NCBI RefSeq assembly: GCF_024385575.1
Contig: NZ_JANFMV010000001.1
Location: 3,625,681 to 3,689,680, forward strand
Origin: Rhizobium sp. NRK18
GTDB lineage: Bacteria; Pseudomonadota; Alphaproteobacteria; Rhizobiales; Rhizobiaceae
Direction of reading: 5' to 3'
Length of the DNA stretch: 64,000 bases
Of the stretch, positions 1 to 8,270 are shown piece after piece. The translations under genes and the position numbers were made by a program. Positions within the stretch are counted from its first letter, which is position 1. Each line of letters begins with the position of its first letter. The notes beneath the pieces were generated by a model, which was not told the origin of the DNA, made no database searches, and was given only the letters and a program-made list of their open reading frames with translations.

Positions 1-1205
1 ATGATGGTGCGGACCTGCACATAGTTGCCGAAGCGCAGACCCTTGGAGTTTTCGGTCGGCGGGTTCAGCGTGATCTGCTTCAGAGCCACTTCGGCGCCGG
101 GGTTCTTGTCATAGAAGCCCTGCTTCTTGGTGTAGTCGTAAGCAGCCTGGGTGATCGGCAGATAGCCGGAGAACTGGTGCCAGTCGGACTGGACTTCCGG
201 CGAGGACAGGTAATGGAAGAAGTCCGCCACGCCCTTGTACTCTTCCTGGTCGTGACCCTGCAGGACCCAAAGCGTTGCACCGCCGATGATGGAGTTCTGC
301 GGGGCGCCCTTGACGTCGGAATAGTACGGCAGCATGCCGACGCCGACTTCGAAGTCCTTGGCGTTGTTGACGACGGCTGCACGGGCGGCCGACGAGTTCA
401 TGTACATGGCGCATTCCTGCGAATAGAACTTCGGCGGAGCGTCATCGCCGCCGACCGGACCGCCATACTGGAACAGGCCTTCGTCCTGCCACTTCTTCAG
501 GTTCGCCCAGTGGCGAGCCTGCGTCGGACCATTGAAGGTCAGCTGGCTGTCGACCGAGCCGAAGCCGTTCTGGTTGGTCCCGATCTGCAGGTTGTGCCAG
601 GCGGAGAAGTTCTCGAGCTGTACCCAGGAGATCCAGCCGGTGGTGAAGCCGCACTTGGCCGCGCCGGACTCCATGATCTTCTTGGAATAGGCTTCCATGT
701 CTTCCCAGGTCTTCGGCGGAGTTTCCGGATCGAGGCCGGCCTTCTTGAAGACGTCCTTGTTGTAGTAAAGGACCGGGGTGGACGAGTTGAACGGCATGGA
801 CAGCATGTTGCCATCGGTGTCGGTGTAGTAGCCGACCACGGCCGAGATGAAGCCCTTCGGATCGAATTCGGTGCCGGTGTCGGCCATCAGCTTGTAGACC
901 GGATAGACGGCGCCCTTGGCGGCCATCATCGTTGCGGTGCCGACTTCGAAGACCTGCACGATGTCGGGCTGCTGCTTGGCGCGGAAAGCGGCGATCGCAG
1001 CGGTCATCGTTTCAGGATACGAACCCTTGTAGGTCGGGATAACTTCGTAGTTGTCCTGCGACTTGTTGTAGTTCGCAACGATTTCTTCGAGCTTCTTGCC
1101 GTTCTCGCCACCCATGGCATGCCACCAGGTGATCTGCGTCTTGGCATAGGATGCGGAGGCCGTCAGGCTGAGCGCCAGGGCTGCAAAAGCGATTTTCTTT
1201 ATCAT
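1..1205 (-). CDS. ugpB: sn-glycerol-3-phosphate ABC transporter, periplasmic binding protein (3' end outside window)
   Basis: Periplasmic receptor of the UgpBAEC importer, which brings in sn-glycerol-3-phosphate and glycerophosphodiesters as phosphate and carbon sources. The frame opens at an ATG at 1205 and stays open to the left edge; 401 codons are present out of the roughly 435 usual for the family, so the C-terminus and stop are missing. A Sec signal peptide (MIKKIAFAALALSL...SYA) is followed by KTQITWWHAMGG, typical of UgpB-type cluster-1 binding proteins. Internal segments FNSSTPVLYYNKD and TTGWISWVQLENF also fit UgpB. ugpA, ugpE and ugpC would be expected further left, outside the window. 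A GAGGAGAGGA ribosome site precedes the ATG and a PhoB-type box lies about 145 bases upstream, implying induction by phosphate starvation. Confidence 0.93.
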   Translation of the reverse strand, partial: MIKKIAFAALALSLTASASYAKTQITWWHAMGGENGKKLEEIVANYNKSQDNYEVIPTYKGSYPETMTAAIAAFRAKQQPDIVQVFEVGTATMMAAKGAVYPVYKLMADTGTEFDPKGFISAVVGYYTDTDGNMLSMPFNSSTPVLYYNKDVFKKAGLDPETPPKTWEDMEAYSKKIMESGAAKCGFTTGWISWVQLENFSAWHNLQIGTNQNGFGSVDSQLTFNGPTQARHWANLKKWQDEGLFQYGGPVGGDDAPPKFYSQECAMYMNSSAARAAVVNNAKDFEVGVGMLPYYSDVKGAPQNSIIGGATLWVLQGHDQEEYKGVADFFHYLSSPEVQSDWHQFSGYLPITQAAYDYTKKQGFYDKNPGAEVALKQITLNPPTENSKGLRFGNYVQVRTI

Positions 1206-1349
1206 GGTGTTCCTCTCCTCCTCAGAAGAGTTGAGACATTAGAGACGTTTAATATGCCGTCAAGCTTGAATTTTCACTTTGACGTTCGTTCAGCGACCGG
1301 ACGGTTTCGCTTTACTTTCAGTTCTCTAGCCACATCGAATGAACGGCCG

Positions 1350-1378
1350 GTGACAATCGGATGACAGTTTCATGACGC
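1350..1378 (-). promoter_or_regulatory. PhoB box upstream of ugpB
   Basis: Read on the minus strand, two heptamers CTGTCAT and TTGTCAC are separated by CCGA, giving the 7-4-7 direct-repeat layout of a PhoB box (consensus CTGTCAT, AT-rich spacer, CTGTCAY). A third, weaker heptamer GCGTCAT sits exactly one 11-bp repeat further upstream after a GAAA spacer. The site points at ugpB, whose family is PhoB-controlled in enterobacteria and rhizobia. Seen: the repeats and spacing. Inferred: PhoB binding. Confidence 0.8.
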
Positions 1379-1400
1379 CGGAACTGTCGCGCCGAAGCAC

Positions 1401-1769
1401 TCAGAATGCGTCTTGTAGGTGGCGCGGCAAACGCCACGGAACGACCGCGACGATGTCGTAACGCCAGGAAAGCCGGGCGCAATCGGGCTGGCGGGACATC
1501 CAGATGTCGCTTGCGGAGCGGATGCGGCGCTGGGCGCCATAGCCGACCGCGTCGATCGCCGCGCCCGCATCGGAACGCGCCTTCACCTCGACGAAGACGA
1601 CGAGATCGGCCTTGCGGGCAATGATGTCGATTTCTCCGACCTTCGTTCGATAGCGGACCGAAAGAATGCGATAGCCTTTCAGCATCAGGAAGAAAGCGGC
1701 GACGTATTCCGACAGGAGGCCGCGGCGATAGGCCTTGCGTCTGCGGGACCTGCCGTCGCCGTCGGCCAT
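1401..1769 (-). CDS. yraN: YraN family (UPF0102) nuclease-fold protein
   Basis: Small protein of 122 residues with a restriction-endonuclease-like fold. The segments GEIDIIARK and VFVEVKAR, around residues 46-65, carry the acidic and lysine residues of a PD-(D/E)xK-type active site. The biological role is not settled in any organism; the family is often linked by context to DNA repair or Holliday-junction handling. It starts 4 bases after the rsmI stop and is clearly co-transcribed with it, an arrangement common in proteobacteria. The basic N-terminus (SRRRKAYRRG) precedes the domain. Confidence 0.87.
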   Translation of the reverse strand: MADGDGRSRRRKAYRRGLLSEYVAAFFLMLKGYRILSVRYRTKVGEIDIIARKADLVVFVEVKARSDAGAAIDAVGYGAQRRIRSASDIWMSRQPDCARLSWRYDIVAVVPWRLPRHLQDAF

Positions 1770-1773
1770 CGCG

Positions 1774-2667
1774 TCACCCCTTCAGCGCCATCAGGCGGTC
1801 GTAGAGCTCCTTGCGCGGCAGGCCGGTGCGCTTCGCCGCCTCCGAAGCGGCCTTGCCGGCGGGAAGCGTCGCCGCGAGATCTCTCAATATATTGTCGACA
1901 TCCGCCGCTTCCGGTGGGGCGGCCTCTTCCGGCGGGCCGATGACGAGCACGATCTCGCCCTTGACCGACTGTCCTTCGTATTGCCCCGCAAGATCGGCAA
2001 GCAGACCGCGGCGGAACTCTTCATAGGTCTTCGTCAATTCGCGGCAGACGGCTGCCGGCCGCGCACCAAGCACGTCGGCGGCAGCGACAAGCGTCGCGGC
2101 GATCCGGTGCGGCGATTCGAAGAAGATCAACGTCGCCGGCACGCCGGCCAGTTCGGCAAGGCGGTCGCGCCGCGCCTTGTCCTTCGACGGCAGGAAGCCG
2201 GCAAACAGGAAGGCATCGTTCGGCAGGCCGGAGCCGAGGAGCGCGGCCAGAGGCGCCGAAGCGCCGGGAATGGGGACGACACGGTAACCGGCATCGATCG
2301 CCTGCAACGCCAGCCGGTAGCCCGGATCGGAAACGAGCGGGGTGCCGGCGTCGGAGACGAGCGCGACCGAGCGACCGTCCTCCAGCGCCTGCAGGAGCTT
2401 CGGCCCGGCCTCGGCAGCGTTGTGTTCGTGGTAGGCATAGGGACGGCCGCGAATGCCGAAGCGGTCGAGCAGCACGCGGCTGACGCGCGTGTCCTCGCAG
2501 GCGAGCACATCGGCGCCGGCCAGCGTTTCCAGCGCGCGAAGCGTGATGTCGCCGAGATTGCCGATCGGGGTAGCCACCAGATAGAGCGCCGGCTCCAGCG
2601 GGCGCGCCGGCACCACGACATTGTTCAGGCGGTAGCCGCGAGGCGCTTCGGCGGGACTTTCATTCAT
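1774..2667 (-). CDS. rsmI: 16S rRNA (cytidine1402-2'-O)-methyltransferase
   Basis: RsmI adds the 2'-O-methyl group to C1402 in the decoding centre of 16S rRNA, using SAM. The 297-residue protein has the tetrapyrrole-methylase (SAM-MT class III) fold signatures: YLVATPIGNLGDIT near residue 29, CEDTR near 57, SDAGTPLVSDPG near 102 and PGASA near 138. Length is normal. The start ATG at 2667 gives an N-terminal extension typical of rhizobial homologues. First gene of the rsmI-yraN pair; divergent from dnaN across about 250 bases that should hold both promoters. Confidence 0.95.
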   Translation of the reverse strand: MNESPAEAPRGYRLNNVVVPARPLEPALYLVATPIGNLGDITLRALETLAGADVLACEDTRVSRVLLDRFGIRGRPYAYHEHNAAEAGPKLLQALEDGRSVALVSDAGTPLVSDPGYRLALQAIDAGYRVVPIPGASAPLAALLGSGLPNDAFLFAGFLPSKDKARRDRLAELAGVPATLIFFESPHRIAATLVAAADVLGARPAAVCRELTKTYEEFRRGLLADLAGQYEGQSVKGEIVLVIGPPEEAAPPEAADVDNILRDLAATLPAGKAASEAAKRTGLPRKELYDRLMALKG

Positions 2668-2918
2668 TTATATTCATTCCAATGTTCGGACCATGCGCGG
2701 GCGACACTCGGCTTCACGGTGCGCCGGACCGTTATGCGGCAAGGCCGCCCTGCCCGCAAGCTCGGGGATAAGAGACCGTCCGCGACGACAAAGCCCTTGC
2801 AATGCAACGGCAACATCTGCCATTTTGCGCCTCCACATCCGCCGGCCCGGTCCCGGCACAGTCCATGGAAGTACCGCCATCCGCCTGGATGGTCCTATCG
2901 AAAGCGGCAGAGTCAAAA

Positions 2919-4037
2919 ATGCGTATTACGATCGAGCGGTCCAATCTCTTGAAATCGCTGAACCACGTTCATCGCGTGGTCGAGCGCCGCAATACGATAC
3001 CGATCCTGTCGAACGTGCTTTTGAAGGCCGACGGCGCCAGCCTGGACATGAAGGCGACCGACCTCGATCTCGAGATCACCGAGGCGACGCCGGCCAATAT
3101 CGAACAGGCCGGTGCGACGACGGTTCCGGCCCACCTGCTCTATGACATCGTCCGCAAGCTGCCGGACGGCGCGGAAGTCCTGCTTGCCACCAACACCGAC
3201 GGTACGGCGATGACGGTTGCCTCGGGCCGCTCGAAGTTCTCGCTGCAGTGCCTGCCGCAGTCCGACTTCCCGGACCTGACCGCCGGTACGTTCAGCCACA
3301 CGTTCCGCCTGAAGGCGACCGACCTGAAGATGCTGATCGACCGCACGCAGTTCGCCATCTCGACGGAAGAGACCCGCTACTACCTGAACGGTATCTTCTT
3401 CCACACGGTCGAGGCCGCCAGCGACCTGAAGCTGCGCGCCGTCGCCACCGACGGTCACCGTCTGGCCCGTGCCGACGTCGATGCGCCGTCGGGTTCCGAA
3501 GGCATGCCGGGCATCATCATCCCGCGCAAGACCGTCGGCGAACTGCAGAAGCTGGTCGACAATCCCGACGTCGTCGTCACCGTCGAAGTATCCGACGCCA
3601 AGATCCGCCTGACCATCGGCTCGATCGTCATGACGTCGAAGCTGATCGACGGCACCTTCCCGGATTACCAGCGCGTCATTCCGACCGGCAACGACAAGGA
3701 AATGACCGTCGATTGCCAGACATTCGCACAGGCGGTCGACCGCGTGTCGACGATCTCGTCCGAGCGCGGCCGTGCGGTGAAGCTGTCGCTGTCCGACGGA
3801 CAGCTCCTCCTGACCGTCAACAACCCCGATTCTGGCAGCGCGACCGACGAAATCGCCGCCGGCTACGAGAACGACCCGCTGGAGATCGGCTTCAACGCCA
3901 AGTATCTCCTCGACATCACCGGCCAGCTGTCGGGCTCGGAAGCGATTTTCCTGTTCGCCGACGCCGGTTCGCCGACGCTCATCCGCGACACTGCAGGCGA
4001 CGACGCACTGTATGTCCTGATGCCGATGCGCGTCTGA
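2919..4037 (+). CDS. dnaN: DNA polymerase III subunit beta (sliding clamp)
   Basis: Ring-shaped processivity clamp of the replicative polymerase. The start MRITIERSNLLKSLNHVHRVVERRNTIPIL matches the conserved DnaN N-terminus, so the ATG at 2919 is preferred to upstream in-frame ATGs, and gives 372 residues, the usual rhizobial length. Three tandem clamp domains follow (roughly 1-125, 126-250, 251-372), ending in ALYVLMPMRV. As in other Rhizobiales, dnaN here is not beside dnaA and no replication origin is visible. Divergent from rsmI; pmtA follows after about 150 bases. Confidence 0.97.
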   Translation: MRITIERSNLLKSLNHVHRVVERRNTIPILSNVLLKADGASLDMKATDLDLEITEATPANIEQAGATTVPAHLLYDIVRKLPDGAEVLLATNTDGTAMTVASGRSKFSLQCLPQSDFPDLTAGTFSHTFRLKATDLKMLIDRTQFAISTEETRYYLNGIFFHTVEAASDLKLRAVATDGHRLARADVDAPSGSEGMPGIIIPRKTVGELQKLVDNPDVVVTVEVSDAKIRLTIGSIVMTSKLIDGTFPDYQRVIPTGNDKEMTVDCQTFAQAVDRVSTISSERGRAVKLSLSDGQLLLTVNNPDSGSATDEIAAGYENDPLEIGFNAKYLLDITGQLSGSEAIFLFADAGSPTLIRDTAGDDALYVLMPMRV

Positions 4038-4189
4038 CGCAGTAACGGTCTCGCTAAAGCCGCAATTCCCGGCAATTCAGATTCGACAGACCATCAGCAC
4101 AATTTCGCTGCCAAACCGACGACAACGCATATATAAATTTGACTGCGACATTTTTTGTAACGATAACGACGGGAAGAGGAGAGGACGCC

Positions 4190-4783
4190 ATGGCGATCCG
4201 CCTGAAGCAAAAGCTGGAGAAGAAATTTGATGCGGAGATCCGCTTCTTCAAAGGCATGATGCAGGGGCCGAAGCAGGTCGGTGCGATCGTCCCGACCTCC
4301 TCCATCACCGCCCGCAAGATGGCAAGCGTCGTCAACACAGGGTCCGGACTGCCGGTCCTCGAACTCGGCCCCGGAACCGGCGTCATCACCAAGGCGATCC
4401 TCGAAAAGGGGGTGAAGCCGGAAGACCTCTATGCGATCGAATATTCCTCCGATTTCTACCGGCATCTCGTCGAGCAGTTCCAGGGCGTCAACTTCATCCA
4501 TGGTGATGCATGCGACCTCGACCGCGCACTTGGCGAGAAGAAGGACCTCATCTTCGACTGCGTGATTTCGGCCGTGCCGCTCCTGTATTTTCCGATGCAT
4601 GCCCGCGTCAGCTTCCTGGAAAGCCTGCTCGCCCGCATTCCGGCCGGCCGGCCGGTGGTGCAGATCACTTACGGCCCGGTCTCGCCGGTCGTCGCCTGTC
4701 CCGATCGCTACCAGATCCAGCATTTCGACTTCATCGTCCGCAACATTCCGCCGGCGCAGCTGTGGATCTACCGCAAGGCCTGA
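4190..4783 (+). CDS. pmtA: phospholipid N-methyltransferase (phosphatidylethanolamine methylation)
   Basis: Methylates phosphatidylethanolamine in three SAM-dependent steps to phosphatidylcholine, a membrane lipid of rhizobia and agrobacteria. The SAM-binding motif VLELGPGTG is at residues 56-64, preceded by the family-typical FFKGMMQGPKQVGAIVPTSS. The chosen ATG at 4190 follows a strong GGAAGAGGAGAGG site and gives 197 residues; an in-frame ATG 51 bases upstream lacks one. The N-terminus is amphipathic and basic (MAIRLKQKLEKKFD), suited to membrane association. I recall pmtA lying near dnaN in Agrobacterium, which supports the call. An rRNA adenine methyltransferase is a less likely alternative given the length and N-terminus. 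Confidence 0.88.
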   Translation: MAIRLKQKLEKKFDAEIRFFKGMMQGPKQVGAIVPTSSITARKMASVVNTGSGLPVLELGPGTGVITKAILEKGVKPEDLYAIEYSSDFYRHLVEQFQGVNFIHGDACDLDRALGEKKDLIFDCVISAVPLLYFPMHARVSFLESLLARIPAGRPVVQITYGPVSPVVACPDRYQIQHFDFIVRNIPPAQLWIYRKA

Positions 4784-4870
4784 GCGCGCGTTAAGACCCC
4801 AATTTTCGCTTGCCCCCGATGCCGTCCCGTGCGACTTGGGTCCGGCTGAAATCGGACGAGGGATCGAAGG

Positions 4871-5578
4871 ATGAGTGCACGCGACAGGCTGATCGTCGGA
4901 CTGGATGTTCCAACGGTTGCGGAGGCGGAGAAGATCGTCTCGCAGATCGGCGACGACATCTCCTTTTACAAGATCGGCTATCAGCTGGTGTTCGCCGGCG
5001 GACTTGAATTTGCCCGCGAGCTTGCCGAAAGCGGCAAGAAGATCTTCCTCGACATGAAACTCCTCGACATCGACAACACCGTGGCGCACGGGGTTGAGAA
5101 CATCGCCAAGATGGGCATGAGCATGCTGACCCTGCACGCCTACCCGAAGGCGATGAAGGCGGCCGTCGAAGCCGCAAGGGGCTCCGGCCTCTGCCTGCTC
5201 GGGGTGACCGTGCTCACCTCCATGGATGACGGCGACCTTGCCGACGCCGGCTACGCGACGGATGCGAAGAGCCTTGTCGCCAGGAGGGCGGAACAGGCGC
5301 GCGCAGCCGGCATGGGCGGCATCGTCTGCTCGGCCGAAGAGGCGACCGCCGTCCGCCAGATCCTCGGCCCCGACATGGCCGTGGTCACGCCGGGCATTCG
5401 CCCCGCAGGCGCCGACAAGGGCGACCAGAAGCGGGTGATGACGCCGGGCGAAGCCATTCACGCCGGCTCCAGCCACCTTGTCGTCGCCCGCCCCATCGTG
5501 AAGGCCGACGATCCGAAGGCCGCGGCGCGGGCGATCCTTGACGAGATGCAAATCGCGCTCTGGCCGGCGAACAACTGA
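4871..5578 (+). CDS. pyrF: orotidine 5'-phosphate decarboxylase
   Basis: Last step of de novo UMP synthesis: decarboxylation of OMP. The 235-residue protein has the catalytic DxKxxD signature at D61, K63 and D66 ([11 protein letters not shown]) and the phosphate-binding TPGIRPAG loop near residue 177. Length and motifs fit the bacterial PyrF type 1 family. The ATG lies just after GAGGGATCGAAGG. A DUF1330 gene begins 35 bases downstream and is likely co-transcribed. Confidence 0.97.
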   Translation: MSARDRLIVGLDVPTVAEAEKIVSQIGDDISFYKIGYQLVFAGGLEFARELAESGKKIFLDMKLLDIDNTVAHGVENIAKMGMSMLTLHAYPKAMKAAVEAARGSGLCLLGVTVLTSMDDGDLADAGYATDAKSLVARRAEQARAAGMGGIVCSAEEATAVRQILGPDMAVVTPGIRPAGADKGDQKRVMTPGEAIHAGSSHLVVARPIVKADDPKAAARAILDEMQIALWPANN

Positions 5579-5613
5579 CATCGACAGCGATAGAACAAGA
5601 CAGGGAGAGAAAG

Positions 5614-5901
5614 ATGGCAAAGGGATACTGGATCGCTCACATGGATGTGCGGGACCCGGAAAACTACAAGCAGTACGTTGCCAAGGCTAAACCGGCGTTC
5701 GAGCGTTTTGGCGCGAACTTCCTCGCCCGCGGCGGTGAAGTGATCGAGTGCGAGGGCAAGCCCCGGTCGCGCAACGTCATCATCGAGTTTCCGTCGCTGC
5801 AGGCAGCACGTGACTGCTACAATTCGCCGGAGTACCAGGAAGCCATCAAGATCCGCCAGCAGTATGCGGATGGAGAGCTGATGCTGGTCGAGGGCGTTTG
5901 A
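5614..5901 (+). CDS. DUF1330 domain protein
   Basis: Small cytoplasmic protein of 95 residues, entirely one DUF1330 (dimeric alpha/beta barrel, ferredoxin-like) domain. Typical features are the opening KGYWIAHMDVRDPENYKQYV, the central GEVIECEGKPRSRNVIIEFPS and the closing YNSPEYQEAIKIRQ. The biochemical function of the family is unknown. A clear GGGAGAGAAAG ribosome site is present. It follows pyrF closely, but that does not by itself indicate a pyrimidine role. Confidence 0.88.
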   Translation: MAKGYWIAHMDVRDPENYKQYVAKAKPAFERFGANFLARGGEVIECEGKPRSRNVIIEFPSLQAARDCYNSPEYQEAIKIRQQYADGELMLVEGV

Positions 5902-6045
5902 GCGGGGTGCGGCCTTCGCAATTGCAACAAAACAGCGCAAAAGCGGTTTCGATGCGGCGAGTTGGCACTTCACCTCGCATGCCAATTCGGCTAGAGACGA
6001 ATTGAGCTCACTGAAAGACGCCTATTCATTGCCGAGGAGCATGCC

Positions 6046-7026
6046 ATGACTCTTGCCAACCTTCCTCCACTCGTCACCGTGTTCGGAGGGTCCGGTTTCG
6101 TGGGACGCCATGTGGTGCGCGCGCTCGCGAAGCGCGGCTACCGGATCCGCGTCGCGGTGCGCCGCCCGGATCTCGCCTGGTTCCTGCAGCCGGCCGGCAA
6201 TGTCGGGCAGATTTCCTTCGTCCAGGCGAACCTGCGCTACCGCGCCTCCGTCGACGCCGCCGTTGCCGGTGCCGACCATGTCGTCAACTGCGTCGGCATC
6301 CTGTTCGAAAGCGGCCGCCAGACCTTTGACGCCGTGCAGGAGTTTGGCGCCCGGGCCGTGGCGGAAGCCGCGCGCAACGCCAATGCCAGCCTGACCCATA
6401 TCTCGGCGATCGGCGCCGACGCCTCGGCTGAATCCACCTATGCCAGCACCAAGGGCAAGGCAGAGGCCGCCGTGCTGGCGATCAAGCCGGACGCAGTCAT
6501 CCTGCGCCCGTCGATCGTGTTCGGTCCGGAAGACGATTTCTTCAACAAGTTCGCCAATATGGCGCGCTTCATGCCGTTCCTGCCGCTGATCGGCGGCGGC
6601 AAGACGAAGTTCCAGCCCGTTTACGTGGAAGACGTGGCCGAAGCAGTCGCCCGCTCCGTCGAGGGCAAGGTCGCCAAGGGCAAGATCTACGAGCTCGGCG
6701 GACCGCAGGTCATGACCTTCAAGCAGTGTCTGGAAACCACGCTGGCGGTGATCTTCCGCAAGCGTCCGCTCGTTTCGATCCCCTTCGGCATCGCATCGAT
6801 GATCGGCAGCATCGCCTCGATGGTTCCCTTCATCGCACCGCCGCTGACCCCCGACCAGGTAACGCTCCTGAAGAAGGACAACCTCGTTTCGGCCGAGGCC
6901 GAGGCGGAAGGCCGGACGCTGAAGGGCATGAGCATCACGCCGGTCATCCTGCAGTCGGTCCTGCCGTCCTACCTCGTGCGCTACCGTCAGCACGGCCAGT
7001 ACACGAACAGCGGCAAGGCTGCCTGA
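6046..7026 (+). CDS. complex I NDUFA9-subunit-like NAD(P)-binding protein
   Basis: Atypical short-chain dehydrogenase of 326 residues related to the NDUFA9 accessory subunit of mitochondrial complex I. The Rossmann dinucleotide-binding motif is VFGGSGFVGRHVV near residues 9-21. The segments ISAIGAD, STYASTKGKAEA (active-site YxxxK-like, with A-S-T-K) and ILRPSIVFGPEDDFFNKF are characteristic of this subfamily. Whether bacterial members join complex I is unproven. The TSUP transporter starts 4 bases after the stop, so the two are co-transcribed. Confidence 0.87.
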   Translation: MTLANLPPLVTVFGGSGFVGRHVVRALAKRGYRIRVAVRRPDLAWFLQPAGNVGQISFVQANLRYRASVDAAVAGADHVVNCVGILFESGRQTFDAVQEFGARAVAEAARNANASLTHISAIGADASAESTYASTKGKAEAAVLAIKPDAVILRPSIVFGPEDDFFNKFANMARFMPFLPLIGGGKTKFQPVYVEDVAEAVARSVEGKVAKGKIYELGGPQVMTFKQCLETTLAVIFRKRPLVSIPFGIASMIGSIASMVPFIAPPLTPDQVTLLKKDNLVSAEAEAEGRTLKGMSITPVILQSVLPSYLVRYRQHGQYTNSGKAA

Positions 7027-7030
7027 TCCC

Positions 7031-7789
7031 ATGCTCCAGACGCTCCTGCCGCCCGATCTTCATCCGGCGGCGGCAGCCGTTCTCGTCATCGTCAGTTTCT
7101 TCACGTCCGCGCTGACGGCCACGTTCGGCATCGGCGGCGGCGTCGCCATGCTTGCGGCTTTGAGCTTCTACATGCCGGTGGCGGCATTGATCCCCGTCCA
7201 CGGTGCGGTGCAACTTGGCTCCAATGCCGGGCGTGCCGTCATGCAGCGTGCGGATATCGCCTGGCCGCAGATCGGCGCCTTCCTCGTGGGAGGGATGATC
7301 GGGGCCGGGCTTGGCAGCCGGATCGTCGTCGCCCTTCCGGAAGCAACGCTGGAATTCGTGCTCGGCACCTTCATCATTCTGGTCACCTGGATCAAGTTTT
7401 CGAAAATGCGGGCAATGAACCTGCCGGGTTTCGCCGCGACTGGCGCCGTCACCACATTCGCCAGCATGTTCTTCGGTGCGACCGGGCCTCTGAATGCTGC
7501 GGCGTTCGAAAAATCCTTCGACGACCGGAAGTCGCTGGTCGCATCGCTTGCCGCCGTCATGACGATCCAGCATCTTCTGAAGATCATCGCCTTCGGCTTT
7601 GCCGGCTTCGTCTTTTCCGACTGGCTGCCGCTCGTTGCAGCCATGATCGTCACGGGTCTCGCCGGCACCAGAACCGGATTGGCGATCCTCGGAAAACTGC
7701 CGGAAGACATCTTCCGCACCGGCCTGAAATGGGTGCTGACCCTGATCGCGCTCGACATGCTGTGGCGCGGTATCGAAGGCCTTCTTTAA
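7031..7789 (+). CDS. TSUP (TauE/SafE) family membrane transporter
   Basis: Integral inner-membrane protein of 252 residues with about seven to eight hydrophobic segments. The N-terminal glycine-rich TATFGIGGGVAMLAAL and the second-half GAVTTFASMFFGATGPL are the two repeat motifs of the sulfite exporter TauE/SafE family, which moves sulfite, sulfoacetate or related organic anions. Substrate cannot be told from the sequence. It follows the NDUFA9-like gene by 4 bases. Confidence 0.85.
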   Translation: MLQTLLPPDLHPAAAAVLVIVSFFTSALTATFGIGGGVAMLAALSFYMPVAALIPVHGAVQLGSNAGRAVMQRADIAWPQIGAFLVGGMIGAGLGSRIVVALPEATLEFVLGTFIILVTWIKFSKMRAMNLPGFAATGAVTTFASMFFGATGPLNAAAFEKSFDDRKSLVASLAAVMTIQHLLKIIAFGFAGFVFSDWLPLVAAMIVTGLAGTRTGLAILGKLPEDIFRTGLKWVLTLIALDMLWRGIEGLL

Positions 7790-8036
7790 GGCCTGCGCAA
7801 AGGAACAATCGGGGCTCCGCCACGTTTTCGTCATCAAGATGCCGGCTAGCAGCCACGGTTCCAGCAAGGAACAAGTTGCACAAAAGCATCAGATGAAAAT
7901 TACTGCCGTTAATCGATGGTTCAACATGTTCCTGTTATTGTCTGACGGCAGTTTGCGGAATAGAAGGCCCGCCACAGAGCGCGCCGTATTTGACAAACTC
8001 TACCAGCGCGTGTCGCACATTTTGGGGGCAAATTTC

Positions 8037-8201
8037 ATGGGTAAAGCGATTGCAATCTTTTTCGCCGGTGCGGCTCTGATCGTACTGGCCGGCTTTGCGC
8101 TCGCACCTTCTACCGTCGCCGCGATCAACAGCAAGTGCTCGCCCGCTTACGGCATCGATCCTTGCAATACCGAGCTGACGGCGTCCATTCCGACAAAGTG
8201 A
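8037..8201 (+). CDS. small membrane/exported peptide of unknown function
   Basis: A 54-residue peptide beginning MGKAIAIFFAGAALIVLAGF, with one hydrophobic segment (about residues 4-22) that could be a signal peptide or membrane anchor, followed by a short tail with two cysteines (SKCSPAYGIDPCNTE). The ATG at 8037 is preferred because it follows TTTGGGGGCA and starts the hydrophobic stretch; the frame stays open upstream without such features. A good intrinsic terminator lies 30 bases after the stop. No family recognised. Confidence 0.5.
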   Translation: MGKAIAIFFAGAALIVLAGFALAPSTVAAINSKCSPAYGIDPCNTELTASIPTK

Positions 8202-8230
8202 TCGGAAGCATTTTCATCGTCATAGTTTCA

Positions 8231-8266
8231 AGAAGGCCGCTTCGCTTGCGAGACGGCCTTCTTTCT
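8231..8266 (+). terminator. intrinsic terminator
   Basis: Nine-base-pair stem AGAAGGCCG / CGGCCTTCT (8231-8239 with 8254-8262) followed by TTCT. It sits between the converging small peptide gene and uppP; the T-rich side serves the plus strand. Confidence 0.7.
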
Positions 8267-8270
8267 GTCC

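Noticed and set aside
177..1364. Long plus-strand open frame of 395 codons
   Set aside because: It runs antisense across ugpB; codon pattern is a shadow of the GC-rich gene, with no recognisable domain.
4094..5620. Minus-strand open frame of 508 codons
   Set aside because: Antisense to pmtA and pyrF, both firmly identified.
5962..5985. TTGGCA ... TGCCAA inverted repeat resembling a sigma-54 or LysR site
   Set aside because: The -12 element (TTGC) is missing at the right spacing and there is no nearby regulator; chance likely.
7890..7970. ACTGCCGT ... ACGGCAGT inverted repeat as a structured RNA
   Set aside because: Eight-base stem with a loop of more than 40 bases; no other support.
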